DNA from: Parietaria judaica
Lineage: Eukaryota > Streptophyta > Magnoliopsida > Rosales > Urticaceae
Length of the DNA stretch: 64,000 bases
Assembly (NCBI GenBank): GCA_954871525.1
Contig: OX940861.1
Coordinates: 6,928,842 to 6,992,841 of the forward strand
Direction of reading: 5' to 3'
The notes under the pieces were generated by a model. The model saw nothing but the letters and a program-made list of their open reading frames with translations, did not search any database and had not been told where the DNA came from. This document shows positions 23,600 through 33,995 of this stretch, piece after piece. How positions within the stretch are numbered: the first letter of the stretch is position 1; each line of letters begins with the position of its first letter. Both the position numbers and the translations under genes were made by a program.

Positions 23600-25175
23600 T
23601 TGGTGGAGAACTTGGCTGGTACAGATCACCTTCCCGATAGCATCCGCTCAAGCTCGTCCCCGAAGCTCTCACCATTTTGCAGCGAGAGCTGCTGCTTGTC
23701 GTCTCGACGCTCACACTTCAAACCCGTCTGCTCGCAAAACTGCTCTCTCTGCCAATCCCACTCCAACACGATCTTCTCCACCGTGTTGCCGAAGTGTTGG
23801 TCGTTTTTCGCGATGTGCTCGATGTTTTTGATGTCCACCGATTCGCTTGCCTCTGTAAACAAAGATAAAGAGAAAACCAGAGGAATTTCTTTATAATTAT
23901 ATTGAAATTTCATTACTACTTCAATGTTTCTGATATAATCTCGAGACGTAAATCTCGTAACAGGTCTAGAACCGGTGATACCCTGTTTATATTATGGGTC
24001 TACTCTAAAACCCTAAAAGATTAGCACTCTAATCATCAAAACCAGGATTGCAATCATCAAAATCAACACTCTAATCATCAAAATTAGGATTGCAATAATC
24101 TAAATCAACACTGTAATTGACAAATTAGCACTCTAATCATCAAAATCAGGATTGCAAACAAAATCAACACTCTAATCATCAAAATCAGAACTGTAATCAA
24201 CGAAATCAATCAGTACCCTGTCCCTAATCATCAAAACCCTAATATCAGAAACCTAAAAACTAGAAGAAGAAAAATAAAATAAGTAACCCTAATAATAATA
24301 ATAATAATATCAGGTAGAATCTAACATTGTAGATTATATCTTCTTACCTGAAATCGATGGACAGATTTCACAAGCCTTTAATGGAGGAGGAAGGAAAACC
24401 CGAGTTCGTCTTCATCGGAAAAAGAGAGAGGCGAGAGACGCTGAGTCGAGGAGAGGGAGAAAGGCGAGACGGCGAGCTGAGGCAGTTGACTTGAGTGTAT
24501 ATACGATGTCGTTTTATTGAGTGAGCTTCGAGTAACTACTACTACGTATAAACATTATAATTTATACCGAGCAATAAAAAGTTTATAAACATTATAAAAA
24601 TAAATTGAATATTTAAAAATATTTATTTAAAAACTCGAGTTTTAGTAACCTACTAACTGAGTTCCGGGTTTTACAATTTAAAACCCGGAACCGGTTTAAT
24701 CCGGTCCGGTTTAACCCGGTTTTAATTTGGTTTTGATTTTCAAAACCGATTTCGATCAAAAGCCCGCATTTGTGGGTTTTATTTACAGGCCTACCCTAAG
24801 CTAATTAGGCTGAAGTGACTAAGCTTACATTACAACTTCATGGCCCAGCCCGGACAAATAAACCCTAAATATTTCGGTTCTTAACATAACTAAAACAATT
24901 AATAATGGAATTTAAGTAACAATGTATGAGTAATAACATCATTAATATATATTAATAATGTCACGTCGGTAACAGTTTTTTAACTGCTGATTCAAGAAAG
25001 AAATTGTACCGCCGATCGCAAGCTTCTTGGTCTCCTCATAGTCGGATCGGACGGCATTTGCTTGAGCGCATCCATGTCAAATTCTGTACCCTTGTAATAT
25101 AAAACAGCCGTATTTAAGTATCGAACCAAGATAATAAAAAACTCTTTCATACCAAGTAAATTTATAAGCAACTAA
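23600..25175 (-). pseudogene. Truncated upstream tandem copy of SNAP43 (3' half)
   Basis: Exon 7 is present at 23852-23626 with the same length (227 nt) and nearly the same protein (VDIKNIEHIAKNDQHFGN to ERMLSGR). Exon 6 is present at about 25090-25010 but has 5 extra nucleotides (81 against 76), which break the frame. Intron sequence beyond exon 6 is similar until about 25175, where homology stops; exons 1-5 are absent. Intron 6 is longer because of an hAT-type insertion (24012-24795). It is a non-retroposed tandem duplicate, because introns are kept, and its 3' end runs to within about 55 bp of the intact gene's ATG. Confidence 0.85.
24012..24795 (-). mobile_element. Truncated Ac/hAT-type element (5' leader part)
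   Basis: On the minus strand the element begins TAGGCCTGTAAATAAAACCC near 24795, followed by ACCGG-rich subterminal sequence, a GC-rich leader-like block (about 24500-24360) ending at a CAG|GTAAGA donor-like site, and a series of imperfect repeats of 'ACTCTAATCATCAAAATC' at 24020-24215. This is the layout of the 5' end of Ac-like elements. No transposase frame follows. It lies in intron 6 of the truncated SNAP43 copy and is absent from the intact copy. Confidence 0.55.
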
Positions 25176-26155
25176 TTGAGAACAAAATATCAACAACGGG
25201 ATACCTTCAAAAATACACATTGACCTTGGATGTCGGGTTACGAATTCGGAGGGAAAAAGTTCAATTATTCATCTTTCTTTTTGCAATATCTTTGTATTGG
25301 AATTTTTTTAGGATAGCGATTTGTTTATTTTTCAAAATGCATGTTTATACTTTTTTCACTGAGCTCATATTATTCATCAAACTTACATTTACTCAGTTTA
25401 TAAGATATATTCGTAACGTAAGACAACTTAAACTAATAACCGCATAGCCAGTGACATATATATGCAACTTTTTTTTGTCTAAGATAGCGATTCAAATGAT
25501 CAACTTGAGAAGTTGGCTATCTTACGATGTAAAAAGTATGATTTCAAAATGTGATTCAATAATCTGCTTCTTTGATTATTGAATCACACTGTGCTAAACT
25601 AATATCAAATCAAGTGACATTTGGACAACAAAAACCCAAGAGTTTGTTATCAAACTCAATAATATTTTTTTTAAGTAGAAGATGAAGATTCGAAATGGAC
25701 TTTTTCGGTACACTAAAAGAAATCAAATAAAGTAGATTTTGAATCTATTATTAAGTGGGCAAAGCTGTTAAGTAATTACTAATTATACTAAAAACTCTTT
25801 AAAGTAGAACTTAATTAGATTACCAAAACAAATCGGCAAAAGTTGCATCTTAGTTAAAACTCTTATATCTTGAACCCAACTTTGGCCACTAATAATAAAT
25901 AAAATAACCCTCCAAAATTTACCTTATTGATTACATGTCTCTATATGAACCCCACACAACCCGAACAACCAAACCTATCCATGATTACGAGATAGATAAT
26001 TTGATCGCAATAAACAAAAACAAAAAAAAAAACAAACAAACAAAGAACAAGAACTTTGTGCATATCTTAAGCTCGATCGTTTGTCTTTTTCACAAGGATT
26101 ATTAGAGCTGTGATTTTGATAATATTTAGTACTATTGTTAATCTTATTAAACTCT
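25176..26155. other. Intergenic, no gene seen
   Basis: AT-rich sequence between the truncated SNAP43 copy and the 3' end of the response regulator. It is expected to hold the regulator's 3'UTR just below 26156. Nothing else was recognised. Confidence 0.5.
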
Positions 26156-28581
26156 TCATATCACTGCAAGGCCTTTGGCTTTGGGTCTTCTATCGGAAGG
26201 GCTTGGGGACATCACTGCCTTCCTCTTGCTGATGGCATTGGCACTAGCATTGTTGTGGCCGGTGCTCTTTCCGTTGCTGACATCGCTTTTGGCATCGCTT
26301 TCGTCATAAACGACGTCGTTTTTGGTCAAAGTTTCATCGGTTTCAGTGATCTTGCTTTCACAAGATTGGTCCACTATTAGCGGTTTGAGAAGATAGTGAC
26401 TGAGCTTCTTCAAATCTGAGAGCTGAAGAGGTTTCAAGAGGAATTCCTCGGCTCCTCCTTCCAAACACCTGTTTACAAGTCGAAGAAATAAACAAAAAAT
26501 TAAATATACAGTAAAACTTCTATTAGTTAATATCGTGGAGACTAGAGAATTTTATTAATTTATCGAGGTGTAGAGTCGGGACCATACAAAAATATTATTT
26601 AATCGAAATTATTAATTTATCGAGTATTAATTTAACAAGACTCTACTAGTACCGAATGTCATTACAAAAAATTAGAGGAAAAAGCAAGACTTACTTATTG
26701 ATTCTAGAAGGTACATTTTCCGATGACATTACCACAACGGGAACGTTTTTCCAAGAAGATTCCTGCAAGAAGAGACTACTCTTGTATTACATAATCGTTC
26801 TCGAAACGGAAGATGCGCTGATGTTCACTATATTCAATCTCCTCGTATTATGTGAATGACTAATTATTAGTTTTTTATTCACTTAAAATATTTGACCAAA
26901 TATTATTTAATGGCCTAAATAACATCAGTAAATATCCTTAATAATTCTAATGATATTAGGTATGTAACACCATTATATTATTGATACAAATATATAGCAC
27001 ATCTTCATGAGTGTGTGTCTACAATACATTACAACACATTCAATTGATTATGATTTCGAGTACTTTTATAAGCCAATTGTTTAATAACGATCAATATATA
27101 AATAAGACAACAAAATCAATACGTCATTTGGCAAATATTATATAGAATGAAAAATGAAGGGTTTTATTTACCTTGAGGCGTTTGAGCAAATCATAGCCGC
27201 TCATTCCGGGCATACAATAATCAGTCATGATCAAGTTTACCTTTGATCCCTGCATTTGATGCCACGAGATACACTTCAATATAATACATTTTACCATATA
27301 CATCATATATATGCATATATGTGTGTGTGAGTGTATGTATAGATATATATATAGTCGTAGTTATATACATTATACAGATCTCAAATGCCAACTTTATCCT
27401 ACATACTCAGTTTATTAAAAAAAAAAACCTCCATAACTATATGGTTTCTAAGAATGGAAATAATGCATTGATTGTTTGTTCATTATTATTAATTGTGCTA
27501 TGTCAGAAAATAATTGAGAGATAGTATATTGTTCAGATTCAGAAGGACTTTTGCTGGTCATAAGAATTGAACCCTATATTAATTGTCAATTTTTTTTAAT
27601 TTTTTTTATAGAAATTGTCAAATTATTAAGGGCTATGTATATATATATATAAATACATATACATATACATATACATATAGTAGGCTGTCTTCGTTACCGA
27701 TAATCACATGCCTAACCTATTATTCATCATCAATTGGGCAATGTCCCACTAGCGGAAAATTAATCTTGTGACACTATTAAAAAAAATATAGTTTATGTAT
27801 ATAGGAAAACTTCAAAGATACATTTTATGATTGTAATTTCACACATAATTTATAAATATACAATAACGTAATTGTTACACAATTGATAATACATCGTAAG
27901 ACAGCCAAATACGCATCTATACATAATAAACATACTTCAAAGAAGTCTTAAAAAAAATTAGGGTCTCATCAGAATTGTAGCGCAATTAATTATTTGTTAA
28001 CTAGCTATAAGATTTGTTCAAAATTCCCTAGTTTTTATATTTGTATATTCACTTATTTTTATTTTCTTTTTAAAGAAATATATCATTTTATATGGCAAGA
28101 AACCTGGAGATATTACAATCAAAATACGTAGAAAAAAACAAAATAAAAGGATGATTGATAATTCTAACCTCTGATGGCGGAGAAGAAGATGAAGAATTAG
28201 AACTGGAAGCTGAAGAATTCTTGTCTACGTCATCATCATCCTCATGAGCCAAACCCAGATACTTGAGAGCTTCGTCTCCAGAATCCACACAAGTCACTGT
28301 GATTGCCAATTTTCACTCTTAATTATCAATATTATACAGTATAGTACTACCACAAACAAGGTCTCAAACCAAGTATTTTTACAGTATATACATATATATA
28401 CACATGTATATATGTTGATATATATACCTTTGTAAGAGGAAACCTTAAGGAGTCTCTCCAAGAGCTTTCTATCGAAGACACTGTCGTCCACGGCCAACAC
28501 GTGGAAATGCTCTTCTTCGTCTTCTTCATGCGAGTCTGGTTGTTCGACAGTAGTATCAACGTTTGACCTCAGCATCTCCAT
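26156..28581 (-). CDS. RR9: Type-A response regulator (ARR8/ARR9-like), cytokinin signalling
   Basis: Phospho-receiver protein that damps cytokinin signalling by competing for phosphate from histidine phosphotransfer proteins. Five exons on the minus strand: 28581-28428, 28296-28169, 27249-27172, 26762-26695 and 26468-26156, giving 246 aa. The receiver domain has the acidic pair at residues 32-33 (AVDDS), the phospho-acceptor Asp104 in [26 protein letters not shown] and Lys155 in LLKP. There is no DNA-binding domain, hence type A. The C-terminus (about 160-246) is charged and low in complexity, the feature that separates ARR8/9 from shorter members. An acidic and Ser-rich loop (about residues 70-94) sits inside the receiver between the second helix and the phospho-Asp strand. 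The symbol reflects family likeness only. Confidence 0.9.
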
Positions 28582-28887
28582 TACAATACTATTACTGAAG
28601 AGATCAGCACTCGGTATATATTATATATTATATGTGAAAGTGAAGCAACAGCGAAAGCCTTTTACAGAGAATTTCAGTTTGATGCAGAGGAGAAGCTATA
28701 TATACATCATATATATATATATATATTTATATATTATGAGGTGATCAGGTTGTTGTACATTCTGTTGGAGAGAAAGGCGTGCTTTAGAGTTAGAGATATG
28801 GTGAGATGTTTTTTGCTTTGGTTTTATTGAGTAGGTGGTGGGTGAGAGAGAGAAGCAAAGACTACATTAATTTATCTAATAAAATAA
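28582..28887 (-). promoter_or_regulatory. Upstream region of the response regulator
   Basis: Immediate 5' flank and likely leader of the response regulator. TA-rich blocks at about 28617-28633 and 28701-28738 could supply a TATA element. I did not identify a specific clustered type-B ARR site. Confidence 0.4.
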
Positions 28888-29267
28888 GAGATTAATTCGC
28901 ACTAATGCCCCCGAATTTCGCTAGTCTGTGCACTTTGCCCCTCTTGAATTTTAGTTTGTGGCTTCGTTGTTCTATGTTATGTTCTTTAAGATAATAGTAT
29001 ATTGCTCCGTGAACGTTAAGACTGAAGGAAAATATTAAATTTTGTGTAACGCGTGATTTATTCTTGAGACTTTTTCATGTTCTTAAAGCGCTTACAAAAA
29101 AAAGTTTCCAAACTAAATTATTTCAAATTCTCCAATCATTTTTATAATAAGTTAGGGAGCAACGTGCACCATATGGCAAAGTTCAAGGGGCATCGCCGCC
29201 ACAAACTAGATTTTCTTGGGGCAAAGTGTAAAATTTAGGGGGGAAATTGTATTATCAATTACTCAAA
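28888..29267. mobile_element. MITE, about 380 bp
   Basis: Outer arms are inverted: left TAATGCCCCCGAATTT.. then CACTTTGCCCCTCTTGAA and TTTAGTTTGTGGC, mirrored at the right by GCCACAAACTAGATTTTC, GGGGCAAAGTG and AATTTAGGGGGGAAATTG. Related in style to the MITE at 8489-8821. It lies 0.3 kb upstream of the response regulator. No clear target duplication. Confidence 0.65.
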
Positions 29268-29857
29268 TATTTTTTAGTTTTTATTTTAGATAAGAGACAG
29301 AGACATGAAATAGTTTGTTTTTATTTATTTATTTTTAGTGAGAAAGAGACATTAAATTGTAGTTTGTGCTGTTGTGATCTCTCACTAGATTCTCGCCACC
29401 GCGTTGGTACAACCACTTGACTCTCTTTATTCATTTGGTTTGAAAATCCGAGAAGAATATCTTTCCTTTTTTTTCTTTTGATTGGGATTGGATTTTTAAC
29501 TCTTTGACAAAGGTGCTTAACTAATTAAACTGCTCCGACACCTTAATATTTATATATATTTAATTTTAATTTATTAGAGTGATTGGCCCTCTAGATCCGC
29601 TTACTAGAATTGCAAATCTTTCTTCCAACTAACTTAGGTGCCCACCACCTTTCATCTTTTATTTAGTCTTGGGATATGACTACCATTTACATTACTCTCA
29701 CCCAGCTACTACTATTGTAATTAATATACCAATTGCCCAATTTCCAACACAAATATATATTTGACATTTCAAATTAGACTATGCATCACTCACACAAAAT
29801 TTTTATAAAAAAAATAAAATCAGATTTTACGGGTTAATCAGTATATACATGTGATGG
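29268..29857. other. Intergenic, no gene seen
   Basis: AT-rich. No exon-like frame, RNA gene or clear repeat boundary was recognised. Confidence 0.45.
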
Positions 29858-30878
29858 GTCATAACCAAGGTTTAAAATACCGCTTGCCGTTTTTGTTTCG
29901 CATTTTCCGTTTTACGGATATATCGCTTGCCGATGGGTATGTCGATGGCCAAAAGGGAAAAAAAGGGCACGCCGCATATCGCATTTACCGCACTTTTCGC
30001 ATGGACATACCGCATTTACCGCACTTTTCGCATGGATATTTTGTAAAAAATATTTGAGTATTTAAGCACGATATTTATGTAGGTTCAAAACTACATATTT
30101 AATAAATACAAGACATAATTGTATACAACAAAACACATTTGTAACTTAAATATGTAGGTGAAATGTATAATATTAAGTCACTTTATTAGTTTAAGTGTAT
30201 AATATTAAGTCAAATTATTATGTGAAGTGAATATGTATGTTAATTAAGTGTGTAATATTAAGTGAATATGCATGTTAATTGTATAGGTATGTTAACAAAT
30301 TTAATATTAGTTGAAGTGTATAATATTAAATGAATATGTATATTAAGTGTATATGTATGTTAGGTGAAGTTAATATGTATGTTAAGTGTATAATATTATT
30401 TGAAGTGTGTAATATTAAGTTAAATTATTAGGTGAAATGTATGTGTATGTATGTTAAGTGTGAATGTGTGATATTAGTTGAAAACAAAAAGTCCCACATT
30501 GATAGATGACAAGAGTTTGATGATGTTTATATACCAAATATTAGGGACAAGGGCTTGGGCCCTTAGGGTCATAGGATTTTGTGGATGGGAGAGGACTCAC
30601 ACAAATGTTACACCACCACGCGCGCGCCGCCGTCCGGCCGGGCGGGGTGGGGTGCTCTTGTGTGAGTATAATTATTTTTGCCGAAAGTTTAATTGGTATT
30701 TTTGCCGAAATCTACCAAAAATGCGAAATTCGAGCACCATTTCGTCGTTTTGAAGGCAAAAAACGACAAGAGATTTTCTTTCCGAAACGGAAAGAATGTC
30801 GTGCCGATGTTCCACTGAAAACGAAAATCGACGCGAATTTCGTTCGATTTTCGCGACATTTCGCACCTTGGTCATAAC
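29858..30878. mobile_element. Non-autonomous hAT element (1005 bp) with 8-bp TSD GTCATAAC
   Basis: The element 29866-30870 begins CAAGGTTTAAAATACCG and ends TTTCGCACCTTG. It is flanked by GTCATAAC at 29858-29865 and 30871-30878, a perfect 8-bp duplication as hAT elements make. The interior has imperfect repeats of 'TAATATTAAGTGAATATGTATGTTA' style (about 30170-30470) and a short GC patch at 30618-30652. It has no transposase. The copy at 43542-44338 is the same family in inverse orientation. Open frames inside are not protein-like. Confidence 0.9.
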
Positions 30879-31080
30879 TATGGGTGGCCTAGTGATTAAT
30901 TCACTAGAAGATTCTTCGAGAGGTCTTGCGTTCAATCTCATCGGAACGCAGAAATTGTGTATATCTAAATTCTTGGCTGATAGTACATGCGGTCAATAAT
31001 GAGAGCTTATTCTAATACAGCAAATATATCTTGTAATGCGAGTACATGTAATTTTAACCAATATAGAGCCAATCCATTTA
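30871..31080 (+). mobile_element. tRNA-type SINE-like sequence next to the hAT copy
   Basis: GGTGGCCTAGTGATTAATTC (about 30882) resembles an A box, GGTCTTGCGTTCAATCTC (about 30922) a B box, and the tail TAATGCGAGTACATGTAA before an A-rich end matches the tail of the SINEs at 37361-37562 and 43514-44516. Its 5' end adjoins, or was split by, the hAT insertion. Confidence 0.6.
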
Positions 31081-32656
31081 TAAAAAAGAAAGTGGAAGTT
31101 GGAATGGAACTACTTTCATCCCAAATGTGAGTACCCCAAATTTTAAGAATGTTAAAAATTTACTCATTTTTTGAATTTTAAATTGTTAAAATAAATCATT
31201 TTTCTACCCTTAATTATCCTTATCCGGTTCGTCCGGCGATTCTCAGATCTCACAAAATTTGTATTTTGAGTCAGCCTTTGGCAATAACTTATAAATGTAA
31301 TTTTTATTTTGTTATCAATTTGTGTGAAACATTATTATTAATTAAGGAGGTGAAATGAGATCAGTGTTCAAATGTCTACAAATCACAAACCGATCGCAGG
31401 TCCAATTTATGAGTATATTGGGGACGTGCTAGGTTTACCAATAGGGTTTTCATAAGTTTTATAAAACCACAAACTAATCGATCGTAAGAATGTTTGTAAC
31501 AATAATTATAAATAGGAATTGATACGAATAAAATGAAGAAAATAAGGAATTTTGAGGGTAAAGGTTCAAATTTAAGGGATTATGGTGAAAAGAAAACAAA
31601 ATTTGTGCGTTTTTTTTTTTTACTATGCGAGTTGAGTTCCACTAGACCCTGGCAGAAAGCAGTTTGTTCTAAGTGACACTATAATCAGGGGCAAAGCCAA
31701 GAATTATCATAAGAAGGGGGGATAATTTTAAAGCCGGTCTTAAATAGAGAGGCTTAGGCAAAAATAATTTAAGGCCCTCTACCAAGAATATTTGACGCAT
31801 CATAAATGTTAAACATGTGCTATATTATTCTAAATAAAAACAAAATAACAAAAAAAATAAAATTAAGGCCATTTAAATAATTCACAAAAATCCTTTGTTA
31901 ATATATGTAAGTCTTAACTATTAATAAACAAGTATAAAAACTTCTAAAAAAATATTATTAAACATTAATGTTCTAATCAAAATTGTGCGGATATTTTTAA
32001 TTCCATAAAAAACGGTTAGACATTTATAAGCCATGTACTCGGTGAGCTAACTAGATGAGAAATAACAACTTTCCATTTCTAAGAAAACTCAAGAGTAAAA
32101 AACGAATAAAACACCAAAATTCAAACTAAATTCAGATAAAAAAAATTAGCTAACGATGTCGTTATCGGGACAATGAGCATAACAATGAATCACTATTTTT
32201 GTTTTCAACTTCAACACTAACAACATCGTTTCAAATCAAATATGCTTATTTTTCCTCATAAATTTCTTTTATTTATCTTTTTTTTTTTAAATTCGGTGGC
32301 GCTTATTCTTAAAGAAAAATGGTACTTATGCAAATTTTCCCTGAAGAACGAGAAAACGTTACTCAAAGTCTAGAAAAATAAGCAGAGAAATATAGAGTTA
32401 AAATTTTCTAAAGAAAAATAAATCTCGACTTGAATTTTGAGGGGACAAACTCGATTTTTGGGGACGAACTTGGACCGCCAAGTGGAGGTGGTTGCCCCCA
32501 TTACTCTTCAAGTGGCGAAGCTATAATATGTCCTTCCACGTCATTTTTTTTGCAGTTTTTCGTGGCTGTATACACGAAAGAATACGGTTTTTGAAAACTG
32601 GGGTGAGATACTACCTTAGGCTATACATATACGAAGTAAGAAGCCTAAGAGACTAA
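31081..32656. other. Intergenic with old repeat fragments
   Basis: No gene. CAGGGGCAAAGCCAAGAATT near 31687 looks like the start of an hAT-type element whose far end may be the 'GTGGTTGCCCCC..AAGTGGCGAAG' stretch near 32488-32522, but borders and target duplication are not resolved. Confidence 0.4.
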
Positions 32657-33523
32657 GTCTGTGTTTGTTTACACTTAATGAACCTCTTAATCTCAAGGAG
32701 TCAGATTTAGAGTAATTAAGGGTATTTGTTTTTTTCTTGTTAAACATCTTAATGGGTCTGACTAGCCACTTATTCGGTCAGATCTACACCCAAGTCTTAT
32801 CCATTAAGAGCTCTAATTTGGTATCTCACGTTGATATATCTCTTCATATTCTCTCTCCAAATTTATTTTTCTCTCTCTTCCTTAAAACTTTAAAACTCCT
32901 TAACTGTTAAACCGAGCATCGGATTGACTCATATGATATACCGTTGGAAAACTTACGACGAGATGAATCCAATGATAGGTGGGAAGATATAGTTTTGACC
33001 CTTTTAAAAAAAATTAATTTTGAATATTTATAAAAAAATTATATTAAAATAAAAATTATTAAGAATTTGAAATTAAATGCTATCAAATATGTCAATTTAT
33101 TTATATATAAAATATTATACATTTTTACGTTTTTATTTACATGTTTACAAATTTATTAATGTAATTAAAATTAATTTACATTCAATTAATTATCATAAAT
33201 AATTTTACCGATGATAGAATTTTATAGTGTACAATTTTTCAAATTTATTATATTTTTCAATTATTTTTTTTATGAAAAATATAATATTTTGATTTTATTA
33301 AATAAATTATTTTAAATTTAGATTTATATTGTTTTTAAAAATAATCAGTATATATCTTTAAGTGTATAATAAAATTTAATTCCACACACAAAAAATGTAT
33401 TCAGATCTTAAAAAATAAACACACTTAATTTTTATTCATTCAGATTCAAACGTCACATCTTATCATTCAGATCTGCATTAAGATTCAGACGTCTTAATCT
33501 TAATGTAAACAAACACACCCTAA
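32654..33523. mobile_element. PIF/Harbinger (Tourist-like) MITE, TSD TAA
   Basis: The element 32657-33520 has ends GTCTGTGTTTGTTTACA and, read inward from the right, GGGTGTGTTTGTTTACA. It is flanked by TAA at 32654-32656 and 33521-33523. A 3-bp TAA/TTA duplication with such ends is typical of Tourist-like MITEs. Inside it is extremely AT-rich with no coding capacity. Confidence 0.8.
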
Positions 33524-33995
33524 GGTCTAAGAGTAGAGCTATATAATATATAATATAATTTGAAGGATAAATAAGTAAATTAAAAATCCATAGAATTTAA
33601 TTAATAATCCTTAAAAAGTAAAAGAAATGCCACGTCCTGGCCATTAGTCTTTGACACAATGAAATAACACTTTTTGGATTTGTGATTAAAGATAATATTA
33701 AAGAGGGTGTGAAAAAGTGAAAAAAGGAAATTTCGGAGTCAATTTTGCAATTTAAGCCGAGAAGATTGAGGACAAAAAAACCGACCCAAATTTATGCAAA
33801 CAGACCAACATAATAATTATGGTTTTGGAGTACTGAAAAGGGAAAGTCAGGACCACAAAAATGAATTATGAAAAAGCAAAAAAAAAAAAAATTGCACAAT
33901 TGAGTGAAAATAAAATAAATCCATGAGCATGGCAAGGAATCAATCTTTTGTAGATTATGTCCATGAGAGGGACATTGGAAATAAATCTAAAAGGA
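33524..33995. other. Intergenic, no gene seen
   Basis: AT-rich gap between two transposons. Nothing recognised. Confidence 0.45.

Noticed and set aside
23985..24320. Telomere-like CCCTAAA repeats
   Set aside because: Only isolated 'AACCCTAA' words occur; there is no tandem TTTAGGG run.
30478..30941. Overlapping 90-98 aa frames
   Set aside because: They lie inside the non-autonomous hAT element, show no family likeness and are not kept in the second copy.
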